NCBI RefSeq assembly: GCF_000005505.3
Contig: NC_016135.3
Location: 1,388,001 to 1,452,000 of the forward strand
DNA: 64,000 bases
Direction of reading: 5' to 3'
Source: Brachypodium distachyon
Taxonomy: Eukaryota; Streptophyta; Magnoliopsida; Poales; Poaceae
The notes under the pieces were generated by a model that made no database searches, was not told the origin of the DNA, and saw only the letters and a program-made list of their open reading frames with translations. This document shows positions 45,044-55,380 of this stretch, one piece after another (positions within the stretch are counted from its first letter, which is position 1; each line of letters opens with the position of its first letter). The position numbers were made by a program, and so were the translations under genes.

Positions 45044-47349
45044 GTATTTTTCATTGAGGTGACGCAAACATATTAGTGTGCTCAGCATGTGTGTATTGCC
45101 AAGTAAAATACGCAACTATTGGCAGGTTTACTTGTAATATTGTGAACAAAATGCTTGAAATGGAACAAGCTTTGCATAGTAAGTTTGTAACCCTCTTTTG
45201 TGGAGAAGGCTGCATTGTGAAGGCTAAAAAAAGCATATATCCACCCTTCGGTTGTCAGAATTAAGGGACTGTCTAATTCCTGGTCGATGTAAAAGGGCGT
45301 AACGTTGGTCTCTAATATGTATTTTTGTGTTGTATGTGCTTTCGTGTAAGACTTTGCTGGCCTATATTGCTTTGCTTCCCAACTGGGCTTTATCAATTGA
45401 TTTTTATTTATACTTTGGAAAATTTATATTTCTCCTGTCATGGATTTAGTTCAAAATTTCGGAGGAAGTAGTTTATTGCTTCCCAACCAGGCTTTGCCAA
45501 TTGACTTTTTTAATCTTTGGGAAAATAATAGTTGCAGCCATTCTACAACTGAAAAATTGTAATAATTGTGCATCTGAAAAAATTATAGTTGCAACCTCAT
45601 GCAATGACACTGTTGGCGTCGTTCTTCTCCTTCGGGGCGTCGTTCGGGGAACACTAGAATCTAGATTGGTGCCTGAGGGGGTCTTGGTTGGAGGGTGGCT
45701 GCTGGACGCGTGCTGGTCATCGTTGCCGGGCCTGGCATGTTCAATGGGTCGTTTTCTGCCCTGAAGATGGGTACGTTGGTGGAAGACGACACATGCAGAG
45801 AATTAACTTGACCGGTTGTGTCTTGGTGGCCTCCGAATTTAGATGTTGGACGGTGATGTGCGGGTCAGGACATATGGCCCTTGATGACGGCCACACCGGG
45901 TTTTCATCGGTCTACTAGGTTATCTTGGTGGATTTGGGTTGTTTGATCAATATATTTGTTTCGTCAAACATATTAAATAAATCAATAAAATTGGTTATGA
46001 TGCAGATGCCCAGGTATCAACCTCCGTATTGGAAAAAAAACATCTACATGCGCTAATTGCTTATGAACAACGACAAGCTACCGAGCGACGCGAGTGAGCA
46101 CATCATCGTAATTCTCTTCATCCCACAGCATGGCTTTGAGAGGACCATCCAACAATTGATGTTTCTCTAAAAAAAAACAATTGATGTGAGAAATGCACAA
46201 TCAGCTCCAGGAACAAGGATAGGTCTCCAATGTGAGTGAGCATCTCGTCGTCAACCGTCCCGTCGTGACAGCATTCCGTCGAACACATTTTTTTTTTAAG
46301 AAAAACTAGCATAAAATGAAATTGTACATTTGAAAATATGCATTAATTTTTTTTCTCTTTGGTCTTTTTTGACGACCACCAAACATCAGCAGATTTAGAA
46401 TTTTCCTATATTTTCTGATAGATCCCACGTATCAATGGCACATTTCTTTTTCCTTTTCTTCCTCGTCACACCACCTCCCCGACTTGTCACGTGCGGTACA
46501 AATACAATGTTACAAACATATTTCTGCGAAGGCTAAAACATCAATTGCATTCAGATTTTTATACATTATATATTCATAATTCAAGCAATACGAAAAGTAA
46601 TCAACCTGTCCTGCCTCTCAGCCTCCCAGTCCTACCCGCAGGAGTATCACTTGATCTGGACCAGTACAGCATGTTCAATTGAGGTTTATTAATTTCAACA
46701 CAATTAACTCAGTTCTTGGATACAACAAAAAAACACAAAGTTCAAAAGCTATTTTTAGGAGCTCTAAAAAAAGCTATTTTCAGGAGAGATGAAATTGGCA
46801 TTCTAAACTCGTGCATAACTGATCACCTCCATCATCGGCGTAGACGTGCGCATGCATGCATCATCCGCATGAGGACGGCCCCCTCGGCGGCGGCCTCTGC
46901 CCTGGCCTCAAACCGGCAGCTGGTGACAGCGTCCACGACCTGACGTAGCGATCTGCGGGGCGGATGAAGTTTCCGGCTGTCGACGAGACGGGGGCTAGCC
47001 AGTAGTATGTACTCGGCAGCAGGTACTCGATCGCAAGCTCTAAAAAATATATTTATAGATTGATAGATGGGTGGATATTTATATTTGGCAGTTCATATTG
47101 TTATCTGAAGCTTATGTATTCTTCCGTGGATGCCGTGAAGCTTATGTATTCGTCCGTGGATGCCGATGAGTGGGTTCCAGTCCAATTCGGTGCAGGTAAC
47201 GGGCCAGCCTGCTTAGTAGGTCTAATATACATGCAATCTTGGGGGGCTCATAATTTTTTTTGAAAAGTTTGACAGACGACGGTGAAGGAAACGATCCGTA
47301 TTTTTTAGATAGGTATAGATATAGATTCCGTCGCCGTGTTCGAACTCTA
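45044..47349. other. Intergenic region downstream of the WAK gene; possible transposon 3' remnant at 45600-46010
   Basis: No gene is seen. The phrase from about 45600 (ttggcgtcgttcttctccttcggggcgtcg) to 46010 (gtttgatcaatatatttgtttcgtcaaac...aaataaatcaataaaattgg) has the look of a grass retroelement 3' end, but no domain is left. A 38-bp tandem duplication (gaagcttatgtattc(t/g)tccgtggatgccg) occurs at about 47108 and 47138. Confidence 0.4.
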
Positions 47350-47750
47350 GGGCCTCAATTGCCGTGCACTGGATCCATGCCACCAGCCCACTTCAGCGAG
47401 CCCACGGCCCATCTCTGTCGAGCCCAATTACTCTCCCAGATCCGGCGGTGGGCCGTCAGGCTCCTCCTATCGTGGCTGTGCTCGGCGCCGTTGCTCGCCA
47501 ACCTCTCCGCCTCCGCCGCCTTCTTCCGCATCCTCGGCGGCGCTCCCATCTCCGTCGCCGTGCCTGTCACAAACGCTACCACCTTCGCCGTCCGCCGTCG
47601 CCGCCGCTGCCGCTGCCGCCGCGCTCCTTGTCCTCGGCGTCTTGGTCTGCATCTCCTAGAAGGTAGCCCCGTCTGTTCCATGGACTGAAAGTGAAACTAT
47701 GGAGAAATCACATGCTATTTGAACGACCTATTCGTGGTATCATCTCCGAG
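47350..47750 (+). pseudogene. TMEM234-like gene fragment, copy 3
   Basis: It retains RLLLSWLCSAPLLANLSAS and then AFFRILGGAPISVAVPVTNA followed by TTFA, and then loses the frame in a run of cgccgccgctgccgctgccgcc. The N-terminal third of the parent is replaced by the sequence shared with copy 2 (cactggatccatgccaccagcccacttcagc). An open frame of 142 codons spans the join, but its ends are not TMEM234 sequence, so it is called a pseudogene. Confidence 0.8.
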
Positions 47751-48472
47751 TGTTTTTGCCATTTGTCATGTAATTGAAGAGATTGGATGATGCCAAGCCT
47801 TCAAGACTTCAACCAATGACCCGTTTGCGCTCCGACCTCAATAGCAGCCATTTCGTTACCTGCCTGATTATGGCTGATGAACATGCAGAGATTAGTTTTG
47901 GTGCAGTTGGTAATAAGAGTGATGTTCATAATTTGCAGGTCCATCTTGAATGCTGTGTTTGGAAGCAGCGGGTACTGTACCTGGTTATTTCTACTCTGCA
48001 AAATACAATATCATGGCTGTGGTTCTGGGAGGGAGAACTTCTGAATCACTACATGCTTAATACTAAGAAGGTATGCTTTTCAGCCTTTTCTTCGAGAAAA
48101 AACAAAAGGTTTTGATTGGATGTATTGATGGGAAAAGGAGCGTATTTTCCAAGCCTGAGTCCAGGTAACACATCAGCACACAGGAATTGGTCAGAAAATA
48201 CATGTGACAGAGAATTTAAACTTGTGGTCTTTGGACCAGGGATCAAAGTCATAGACACATGGTAAACCAGAACTTTTCGGGCAATTTCTCTGCTCTTTTC
48301 GTCACGTTCAAGGATTATTACAGTGCTTGAGTTTATATAGCACACATAGTATCCAGATCAATAGGATACGGACTCAAACCTTCTAGATACAACTCTTCTA
48401 GGATGACTCTGAAAGTACTTACCCTGTTACCCAAACAGAAGCATGGCGTACTTGACATGCAAACACTTGTAT
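47751..48472. repeat. Post-TMEM234 repeat block and NB-ARC 3' flank, copy 4
   Basis: About 47750-48110 matches 38940-39290 closely (tttttgcca...gtcatgtaattgaagattg...gatgccaag; gcaggtccatcttgaatgct). 48120-48450 matches 39310-39650. It has the empty form of the MITE site (actaagaaggtatgc near 48062). Confidence 0.75.
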
Positions 48473-48712
48473 ACTATTTTTCTCTTTCCATAATATAAGG
48501 CATATTAGATTTTGTTAAGACAAGATTGTGACCAATAATTACTCCATTGATACGTGGTTTATATGATACAAAATCACAATTGTCGATAGCTACTATTGAA
48601 AACAAATCTAGTGATACTAATTCAATGTCATATAAACCACATATTAACGAAGTAATTCTTGGTCAGAGCTTTGTCTTAATGAAACCTAATATGAATTATA
48701 TTATGGAATGAA
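48473..48712. mobile_element. Stowaway-like MITE
   Basis: About 240 bp with ends tttttctctttccataatataaggcatattag and ctaatatgaattatattatggaatgaaac in inverted orientation. It belongs to the same family as 18757-18996 (internal tatgacat/accacatatt segments). It separates the 3' flank from NB-ARC copy 3. Confidence 0.7.
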
Positions 48713-48861
48713 ACCAATATTAACAAACTAGGACATGAATCCTCCACGCCTACATTTAGACTTGGACAGACTCCTAAATTTAGACCGTGTAATATTATTT
48801 CCTAATTCACGAGACAATATGCAATATGGTAGCATAGGGTCACAGTCACACACAATGTTAC

Positions 48862-50384
48862 TCAAATCAAATGTCCTTCCTCCCGAGACACACGCTTCTT
48901 CCTTCCGACCGTAGCTTGCGGCGTTTGCATCTTGCAACTTATCGTGTAGTTGTAGTAGGCCGGTATGTGAGACCGCATTGCAAGAGCCTCAAATTCCCCG
49001 CAGGGTAGTGTACCACCACATCCTAAGAGGATGTCCCGCACAGTAATCTTGGGGACTTCCTCAGTGGAATCTGACTGATGATAGTTGCAAATCAAAAAAT
49101 ATCTGCAGCTCCTTGCCAATCTCCAATAATACACCGGTTCATCTTTCCGCACACGAAGGTTTGGGTGCTTGTCAAACATAACGAGGTGTGTCTTCTTATA
49201 TGCTCTCACACATTCAAGAATTGTGCGCCTGAATCGAGCATTGAAGTTATCTCTCAGCAACCCAGCAATGAGATGCGCACCCGGCCAGCACTGTCTCTGT
49301 TCCAAAGCGATCTCCATGGCCATCGTTGCCAGTTTTGGCTGCTCATCAGGATTTGTGCTTCCAAATGCAATCGACTTGAAAAAATGCCAGTAAGCTTCTT
49401 GAGAGAGATAGTCCAATCTAAGTGCTTCTGTTGTTCCCAGATTCACAATTGCATCTGATCGACTGGTGATTATAATTTTACTCCCACTGCACGGTGACAT
49501 GCAGGCCGCGGAAGATTTCAGCCTTTTCCATGTTCCCTCGTTAATGTCCTCAGCTATTTCAACAATAACTAGGAACCTGTTTCGAGAGTCAGAATTCTGA
49601 TGTCTGACTTTAATATTGTTCCCTCTCAGATCAATCACTCCTTCATCCTTGAGACTGCCTTCTGGGAAGAAGAGATCATTGAGAAGTGATCACGCACACT
49701 CTCCTCCCTGCAGACATACTCAACAAGAGTTCTTTTCCCTACTCTTCTTGGACCGACAATGGGAAGTACATCCAAGTCTGGAGTAGCACTGGGCCGCAGC
49801 AAGAAATTGAGGACCTGTTGCCGCTCGGTTTGGCGACCAAACATGCAATTGTCCAAGAGCAAATATGTGCCGTACGGTTGTCGGAGTATCCGAGGATACG
49901 ACTCCAAGAAGATAAGGAACTCCTTCATACCAGCCATGGTGTCTTCAAGGGTATCAACCATCAGTTGGAGCTCTTCTCATATGTTGTTTTTTGTACCAAA
50001 CAACAGTGCTTCTCTGTTGCTGCTAACACTGCCAGTGCCAGTGCAGGAGAAACGAAGCCATTTGGATGGACTGAATTTGGACAGAGCAGCTGATGAGAGG
50101 TTCAACTTCTCCTCCTCACCGAAGTCTTGGAATCTCATCGCATCAAGAACGTAGTGGCCTCTGTACATTCCTTGGCTCAACATCTTGAGCTGGAGGAGCA
50201 TGCCCTGGTTGGTGATGTGTCGCCCCTCGGCCTCCTTGACAGCAGTGTCGATTCTTAGCACAACTCTCTGTAGCCTCTGGAGAATCTCGTCGATGCCAGG
50301 CTGATGTCGGAAGTATTTGTTGATCACGAACGTCGCCGACCTGCTGATGAGGTCACCTACAATAGCAGAGACGAAGATATCCAT
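48862..50384 (-). pseudogene. NB-ARC-like (LRR-less) gene, copy 3, broken
   Basis: It starts MDIFVSAIVGDLISRSATF at 50384 and has the same layout as the intact copy. Lesions: an in-frame TGA just after FGTKNNI (about 49979), with coding continuing as EELQLMVDTLED; a one-base deletion near 49670 (FSMI then out of frame) before the NB segment resumes at about 49638 as MIDLRGNN; and a P-loop changed to GPRRVGKRTL, losing the Ser/Thr that should follow GK. The C-terminal part (ICNYHQSDSTEEVPKITVRD, ending EEGHLI) is open. It is not expected to be a functional NTPase. Confidence 0.85.
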
Positions 50385-52477
50385 TGATTGAGAACATAAC
50401 CTCCTCGACTCGGAGCACGAGCGGTGCAATGGAAGAGCGATAGAAACAGCTGTGTGTGATAGTAGCTTGTTGGGCGTCTGGTTTTGGGGGTGTTCAGTTT
50501 TGACTTGAGTGTGAGCTCAGTGCTGGAAAGATCAACATGCTATATGATGCGGTTGGTGCCCTGCCAATTTTGAGTGAGTCTTCACCTGACATGTGGAATT
50601 GAGGTACCGCTAGCCTTTCTTTTCTTTATTTTTATGTATACCTCTGTGCTTAGTCGTCGAAAATCTATTGAAATATTGATCTGTAACGCTTTCCCTAATC
50701 TCTATGTGCTTAATTCTTTTCGTGTGAATTTCAGTCACCTAAATTGCGCTCTGCCAAGCCTGCAATTACAATGCTTGGAGTCGTGCAACTTTATGGAGAT
50801 GATAGTGTATAAGTTGTACCTGGAGTGACTTGGATATGTGGATGGTTCTTTAGGTTGATCGACATATTTAGAAACGTGTCCGAGATTTAAGATTTTCCTA
50901 TTTTCAAACAAATCCCCCTTAGTGTATATTTCTTTCGCCGTGGTCTTTGTTTTCTCCAGCATGAAACGGTGCATGTCACGAAGTGAAATATCAGTTTGCA
51001 GTTGTAAAATTATGCGTAATTTCTATTGTGAAAAAATATAGATAGAAACAGAAAATAAAATTGGTTGGCGAAATATTACAAGACAATAAAAGGCTAGTTT
51101 AAAAGGTTGGATTATCATAATTGTCCACAACAGATACGTATAGCCTGACTCAGAGTTTTTTATTCCATTGGAATTTGTCACGCGTCATCATACTTGGACT
51201 TTGGGTAGCCAGTTTTACGAGTGGTGGTTTAGTCCATGGATGAGACAAGGACAGAGTATTTAAAAAATGTGCCGTTTTTTAGTGGAGGATTGAATTTTAC
51301 AAATGTAGCCTTGGCCCGCATGATGTTGTTTAGGTCTTTGGCCAGCGGTGCGCCAGTCCGCTCCAGGAATCGATTTGCTTTGATTTGTTTGCTCACTCCT
51401 AACTTCAGTGAAAAAGGAAATAAATATTCTCTTGTTTCTCCAAACTTGTGGTTTTAGTGCAAATTTGCACTAAAACCACGACAAGTATTTAGGAACGGAG
51501 GGAGTACTTAGGAAATCACCACCTCTTTTGTGCAAATCCTACTTCTGGCTCTGGGTAGAGCCCGGAATGCGAAAAAAGAACGAAAACGTGCTAAATATTA
51601 ATTCCTCGCAAACTTGTTCAAGCACGTACCATGAGTTTCACCTGAATATCTGATACTTGTTCAAGCAAATGTTATGTATTTATAGGAAACATAATCAATT
51701 TTAGATTTGTATAAACTTGAGATGTATGTCATGAGTTTCATTAGAGAAGCTTGTGCATAGTTTGCTTGTTCCCGTTTTTGTATCTGTTCTATGGAGCTGG
51801 AACACGAATTTCAAAATTCAGTCAATTTGTTTCTCCCCATTAATTTATGGAATTCTTTCTGTAAGAGCCAGAAAATAGGAATGGCTGCTGCTTTGTTAAT
51901 GGGATTACATACAAGAAACCAACACCTAATTTTATCTTGATCCTTGGCTCATCGCCGCCCCTGAGCTCCAGGTAATGCCGCTGCTCCCTTTCCATCTTAT
52001 CTTTCTGATCTTTAAACCTAGCAAGAAAAGAACATGTCAGCAAACACATCTGCCAGAGGCATTGAAACTTGTTAGCTTTCGCCTGAGGATCAAACTCATA
52101 CACACATGAGAAACAAAGAAAATTTGTGGCAATTTTCTCTTCTCTTTTCTTCATGATCAAGGATTATTACAGGGTTTGTGTTTATATGGCCATGGTATCC
52201 AGATAATTACAATACAGACTCAACTTCAGATACAACTCAGTCTTGGATTCTAATTCAACCCGCAACACAAAAATTTTGTTGACTCTACAAGCACTTGTCC
52301 AAACACAAGCACGATGCATTCGACCTGCAAATACTTAAACTACTAGGATATAAGACTCCTCCATGCCTACATGATGACAGACATATATGCTTAGCGAACT
52401 TTGCAGGACATAATAATATTTCCTAATTCACAAGACAATACAGTAACATACGTGATGTGATTCACACAGTGTGCTGC
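50385..52477. other. Region between NB-ARC copies 3 and 4
   Basis: The left part is the copy 3 promoter side. About 50500-51400 matches 54070-55150 upstream of copy 4 (tggatatgtggatggtt; gggtagccagtttt(t)acgagtggtggtttagt; cgccggtccgctccaggaatcgatt), so duplication extends about 1 kb upstream of both genes. Then comes a MITE at 51426-51506 and the copy 4 3' flank from about 52020. No other gene is seen. Confidence 0.6.
51426..51506. mobile_element. Stowaway MITE, left end decayed
   Basis: A hairpin with inner arms GTGGTTTTAGTGCAAA / TTTGCACTAAAACCAC and right end ACAAGTATTTAGGAACGGAGGGAGTA. The left end (attctcttgtttctccaaacttgt) is diverged. Confidence 0.75.
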
Positions 52478-53998
52478 TCAAATCAAGTGGCATTCCTCCT
52501 GAGGCACACGCTTCTTCCTTCCCACCGTAGGTTGTGGTGCTTGGATTATACAGCGTATCGTGTAGTTGTAGTAGGGCGGTATGCGAGACCTCCATGCAAG
52601 AGCCTCAAATTCCCCACGGGGTAGTGTACCACCAGATCCTAAGATGATGTCTCGCGCACTGATCTCTGGGACTTCATCTCCGGAATCTGACTGATAGTTG
52701 CAAACCAAGAAATATCTGCAGCTCCCCTCCAATCTCCAATTATACAATGGTCCTTCTTCCAGCAAACGAAGATTTGGGTGCTTGCGGAACAGAAGGAGAT
52801 GTGTCTGTTTATTTGCTCTCACACATTCAAGAATTCTGCGCCAAAATCTAGCATTGAAGTTATCTCTCAGTAACCCAGCAACTATATGTGCACCCATGAA
52901 ACACTGTTTCTGTTCCAAAGCGATCTCCATGGCCATAGCAGCCATGTTTGGTTGCTCATCAGGGTTTGTGCTTCCAAACGCAAGTGACTTGAAAAAATGC
53001 CAATAAGGTTCTGGACGAACATGGTTCAGTCGAAGTGCTTCTGTTGTTCCCAGGTTCACAATTCTTTCTGACCGACTGGTGATTATAATTTTACTCCCAC
53101 CACATGGTGCCATGGAGGTTGCGGAAGATTTCAGGCGTCTCCATGTTCCCTCATTAATGTCCTGTGCTATTTCAACAATAATCAGCAACCTGTTTTGAGA
53201 AGTACAATTCTGATGTCTGATTTTAGTATTGTTCCCTGTCAGGTTGATCACTCCTTCATTCTTGAGACAACCTTCTGGAAGGAAGAGGATCATCGAGAAG
53301 CGTTCGCGCACACTCTCATCCCTACAGACATATTCCACAAGCGTGCTTTTCCCTGCTCCTAATGGACCAACAATCGGGAGTACAGCTAAGTCTGGAGTAA
53401 CACTTGGACACAGCAAGAAGTTCAGAACCTGTTCCTGTTCGGTTTGGCGACCAAACATGCAATTGTCCAAGAGCAAATATGTGCCGTACGGTTGCCGGAT
53501 TATCCGAGGATATGACTCCAAGAAGAAAAGAAACTCATTCATACCAGTCATGGTGTCTTCAAGAGTATCAACCATATGTTGCAGTTCTTCTGGTATACTG
53601 TTGTTTGCAACAAAGAACAGTGCTGCTTCTCTGTTGCTGCTACCACCGTCATTTCTAGAGAGACGAAGCCGTTTGGATTGACTGAATCTAGACAGCGCAG
53701 TTGATGAGTAGCTCACCTCATCCTCATCCTCTCCAAAGTCTTGGAATCTCGAGGCATCAAGAACATAGTGGCCTCTGTACATTCCTTGCCTCAAGATCTT
53801 GAGCTGACGGAGCATACCTTTGCTGGTGATGTGCCGCCCCTCTGCCTCCTTGACAACGGTGTCCATTCTCATTACAACTCTCTGCAACCTCTGTAGAATC
53901 TTGTCGATGCCAGGCTGCTGCTGGAAGTATTTGTTGATCACGAATGCTGCCGACCTGCTGATGAGGTCACCTATGATTGCAGAGACAACTATATCCAT
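52478..53998 (-). CDS. LRR-less NB-ARC-like protein, intact copy
   Basis: Single-exon 506-aa protein (ATG at 53998; an 11-codon upstream extension would need a GTG start). The N-terminal about 100 residues are helical and resemble the Rx-type coiled-coil domain of plant NLRs (MDIVVSAIIGDLISRSAAF). The P-loop GPLGAGKSTL is at 211-220. The kinase-2 position reads LLIIVEIA (271-278), without the usual Asp-Asp. RNBS-B is GSKIIITSRSERIV (301-314) and an RNBS-C-like PYWHFFKSLAFG sits at 331-342. No GLPL, MHD or LRR is recognisable. Instead there is a conserved about 110-residue C-terminal region (RYFLVCNYQSDSGDEVPEIS, LAWRSRIPPYYNYTIRC, ending EECHLI) shared by all copies here. It is probably an immune-type or regulatory NTPase-like protein; function unproven. 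Complete reading frame. Confidence 0.85.
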   Translation of the reverse strand: MDIVVSAIIGDLISRSAAFVINKYFQQQPGIDKILQRLQRVVMRMDTVVKEAEGRHITSKGMLRQLKILRQGMYRGHYVLDASRFQDFGEDEDEVSYSSTALSRFSQSKRLRLSRNDGGSSNREAALFFVANNSIPEELQHMVDTLEDTMTGMNEFLFFLESYPRIIRQPYGTYLLLDNCMFGRQTEQEQVLNFLLCPSVTPDLAVLPIVGPLGAGKSTLVEYVCRDESVRERFSMILFLPEGCLKNEGVINLTGNNTKIRHQNCTSQNRLLIIVEIAQDINEGTWRRLKSSATSMAPCGGSKIIITSRSERIVNLGTTEALRLNHVRPEPYWHFFKSLAFGSTNPDEQPNMAAMAMEIALEQKQCFMGAHIVAGLLRDNFNARFWRRILECVRANKQTHLLLFRKHPNLRLLEEGPLYNWRLEGSCRYFLVCNYQSDSGDEVPEISARDIILGSGGTLPRGEFEALAWRSRIPPYYNYTIRCIIQAPQPTVGRKKRVPQEECHLI

Positions 53999-55380
53999 TG
54001 ATTGTGCAGGAACCTCCTTGACTCGGAGCACGAAAGGTACAATGGAAAAGTGATAGAAACAGCTGTGAGTGGTACTAGGTAGTTGGATGGATCAACATGC
54101 TATGTGACGTGGGTGCCCTGCCAATTTTTAAGCGAGTCTTCATCTGACGGGTAGAATTGAGGTGTCACCAATCACCAGCCTTCATTGTCTTTCTTTTTAT
54201 TTATACCTTTGTGCTTAGTCGTCTCAAATCTATGGCAAATCTTGATCTGTGATGCCTTTCCTGATCTTTAGGTTCTTAATTCTTTTCTTGTTAATTTCAG
54301 TCACCTAAAATTGCGCCCTGCAGCTAAGCATGTAATTGCAATGCTTGGAGCCCTGCAACTTTATGAAGATGATAGACTGATAAGTGTAATTTCTAGTTTG
54401 AAAGTTATATGTGGAGTGGCTTGGATATGTGGATGGTTTCATGTTGATCGACATATTAAGAAGTGCGTTTGAGATTATTTTTCTCAGGCGTGACAGAGTA
54501 CATGTTGCGATCTTAAATTAGTCTAAAGCTCATTTTGCATGTAGAATTACGTGTAATTCTATCGTGAAAACAAATACATGGAAACAGAAAGTAATGCTAA
54601 CTTCTGTAAAACGTTCTAACTTTGTTGTAAGTCAATTTTAAAATTTCACCAAATTATTTAGGATATCAAATAAGTATGCTCCAAAGTTATAGGAGTATGT
54701 GTGACGGATCTAATAAAGCTAATTTAGAGTTGCAAATGTGGGTATATTTTTTCCTAGACATAAAAGTTTGACTTTGAATTTTGAAACAAAGTTAAAACAT
54801 GTTATATTTTAAGAACTGATGAGGTATAAAACAATAAAAAACTAGGTATAAAACAATCAAAAACTAGACGACGTACCTAATAAAAAGTTGGGGTATAATA
54901 ATGAACCGCAACGGGAACGTACTAGCTTAACTCAGAGTTTTTTATTCCGTTGGAATTCGTCCTTGACGTGTCGACTTTGGGTAGCCAGTTTTTACGAGTG
55001 GTGGTTTAGTACTTTAGTCCAATGAGACAAGGATCGAGTATAAAAAAAACGTGCCTTTTTTGAGTGGAGGATTGAATTTTGACAAATGTACGTACGGAGT
55101 ATATCTTTAGCCCGCGGGGCGCCGGTCCGCTCCAGGAATCGATTCGATTTGCTTTCCTTTGCTTTGGTGGCTCGCTCCCAGCTTCAGTGAAAGGAAATAA
55201 ATTTCACAAAAGCAAAAGGAAGCAATGCATATGGCAAAAACGACTACTCACGGCTTGTTGCGTTGCCGACTTATCGTGCGGAGCCACGTAGCTCTGAACT
55301 GTTATGTTTTCTGTACCTAATAATAAAAACAATAGCGTTTCCGTCGTTGGGTTTCGTCTGTCGGGCATTGTTTCGTTTTA
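53999..55380. other. Upstream region of NB-ARC copy 4
   Basis: AT-rich, and homologous over about 1 kb to 50385-51400. It includes a MITE-type fragment at about 54593-54860 (gacggatctaataaagctaatttagagttgcaaatg; related to 28858-29050). No gene is seen. Confidence 0.5.

Noticed and set aside
47320..47350. GTTCGAACTC resembling a tRNA T-loop
   Set aside because: No acceptor, D-arm or anticodon stem can be formed around it. No tRNA gene was found in the window.
47260..47688. 142-codon frame joining unrelated sequence to TMEM234 copy 3
   Set aside because: It lacks the TMEM234 N-terminus and ends out of frame in an Arg-rich run, so it is better explained as a pseudogene fragment.
52478..54031. 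Longer 517-codon version of NB-ARC copy 4
   Set aside because: The extra 11 codons start at a GTG. The ATG at 53998 aligns with the start of copies 1 and 3.
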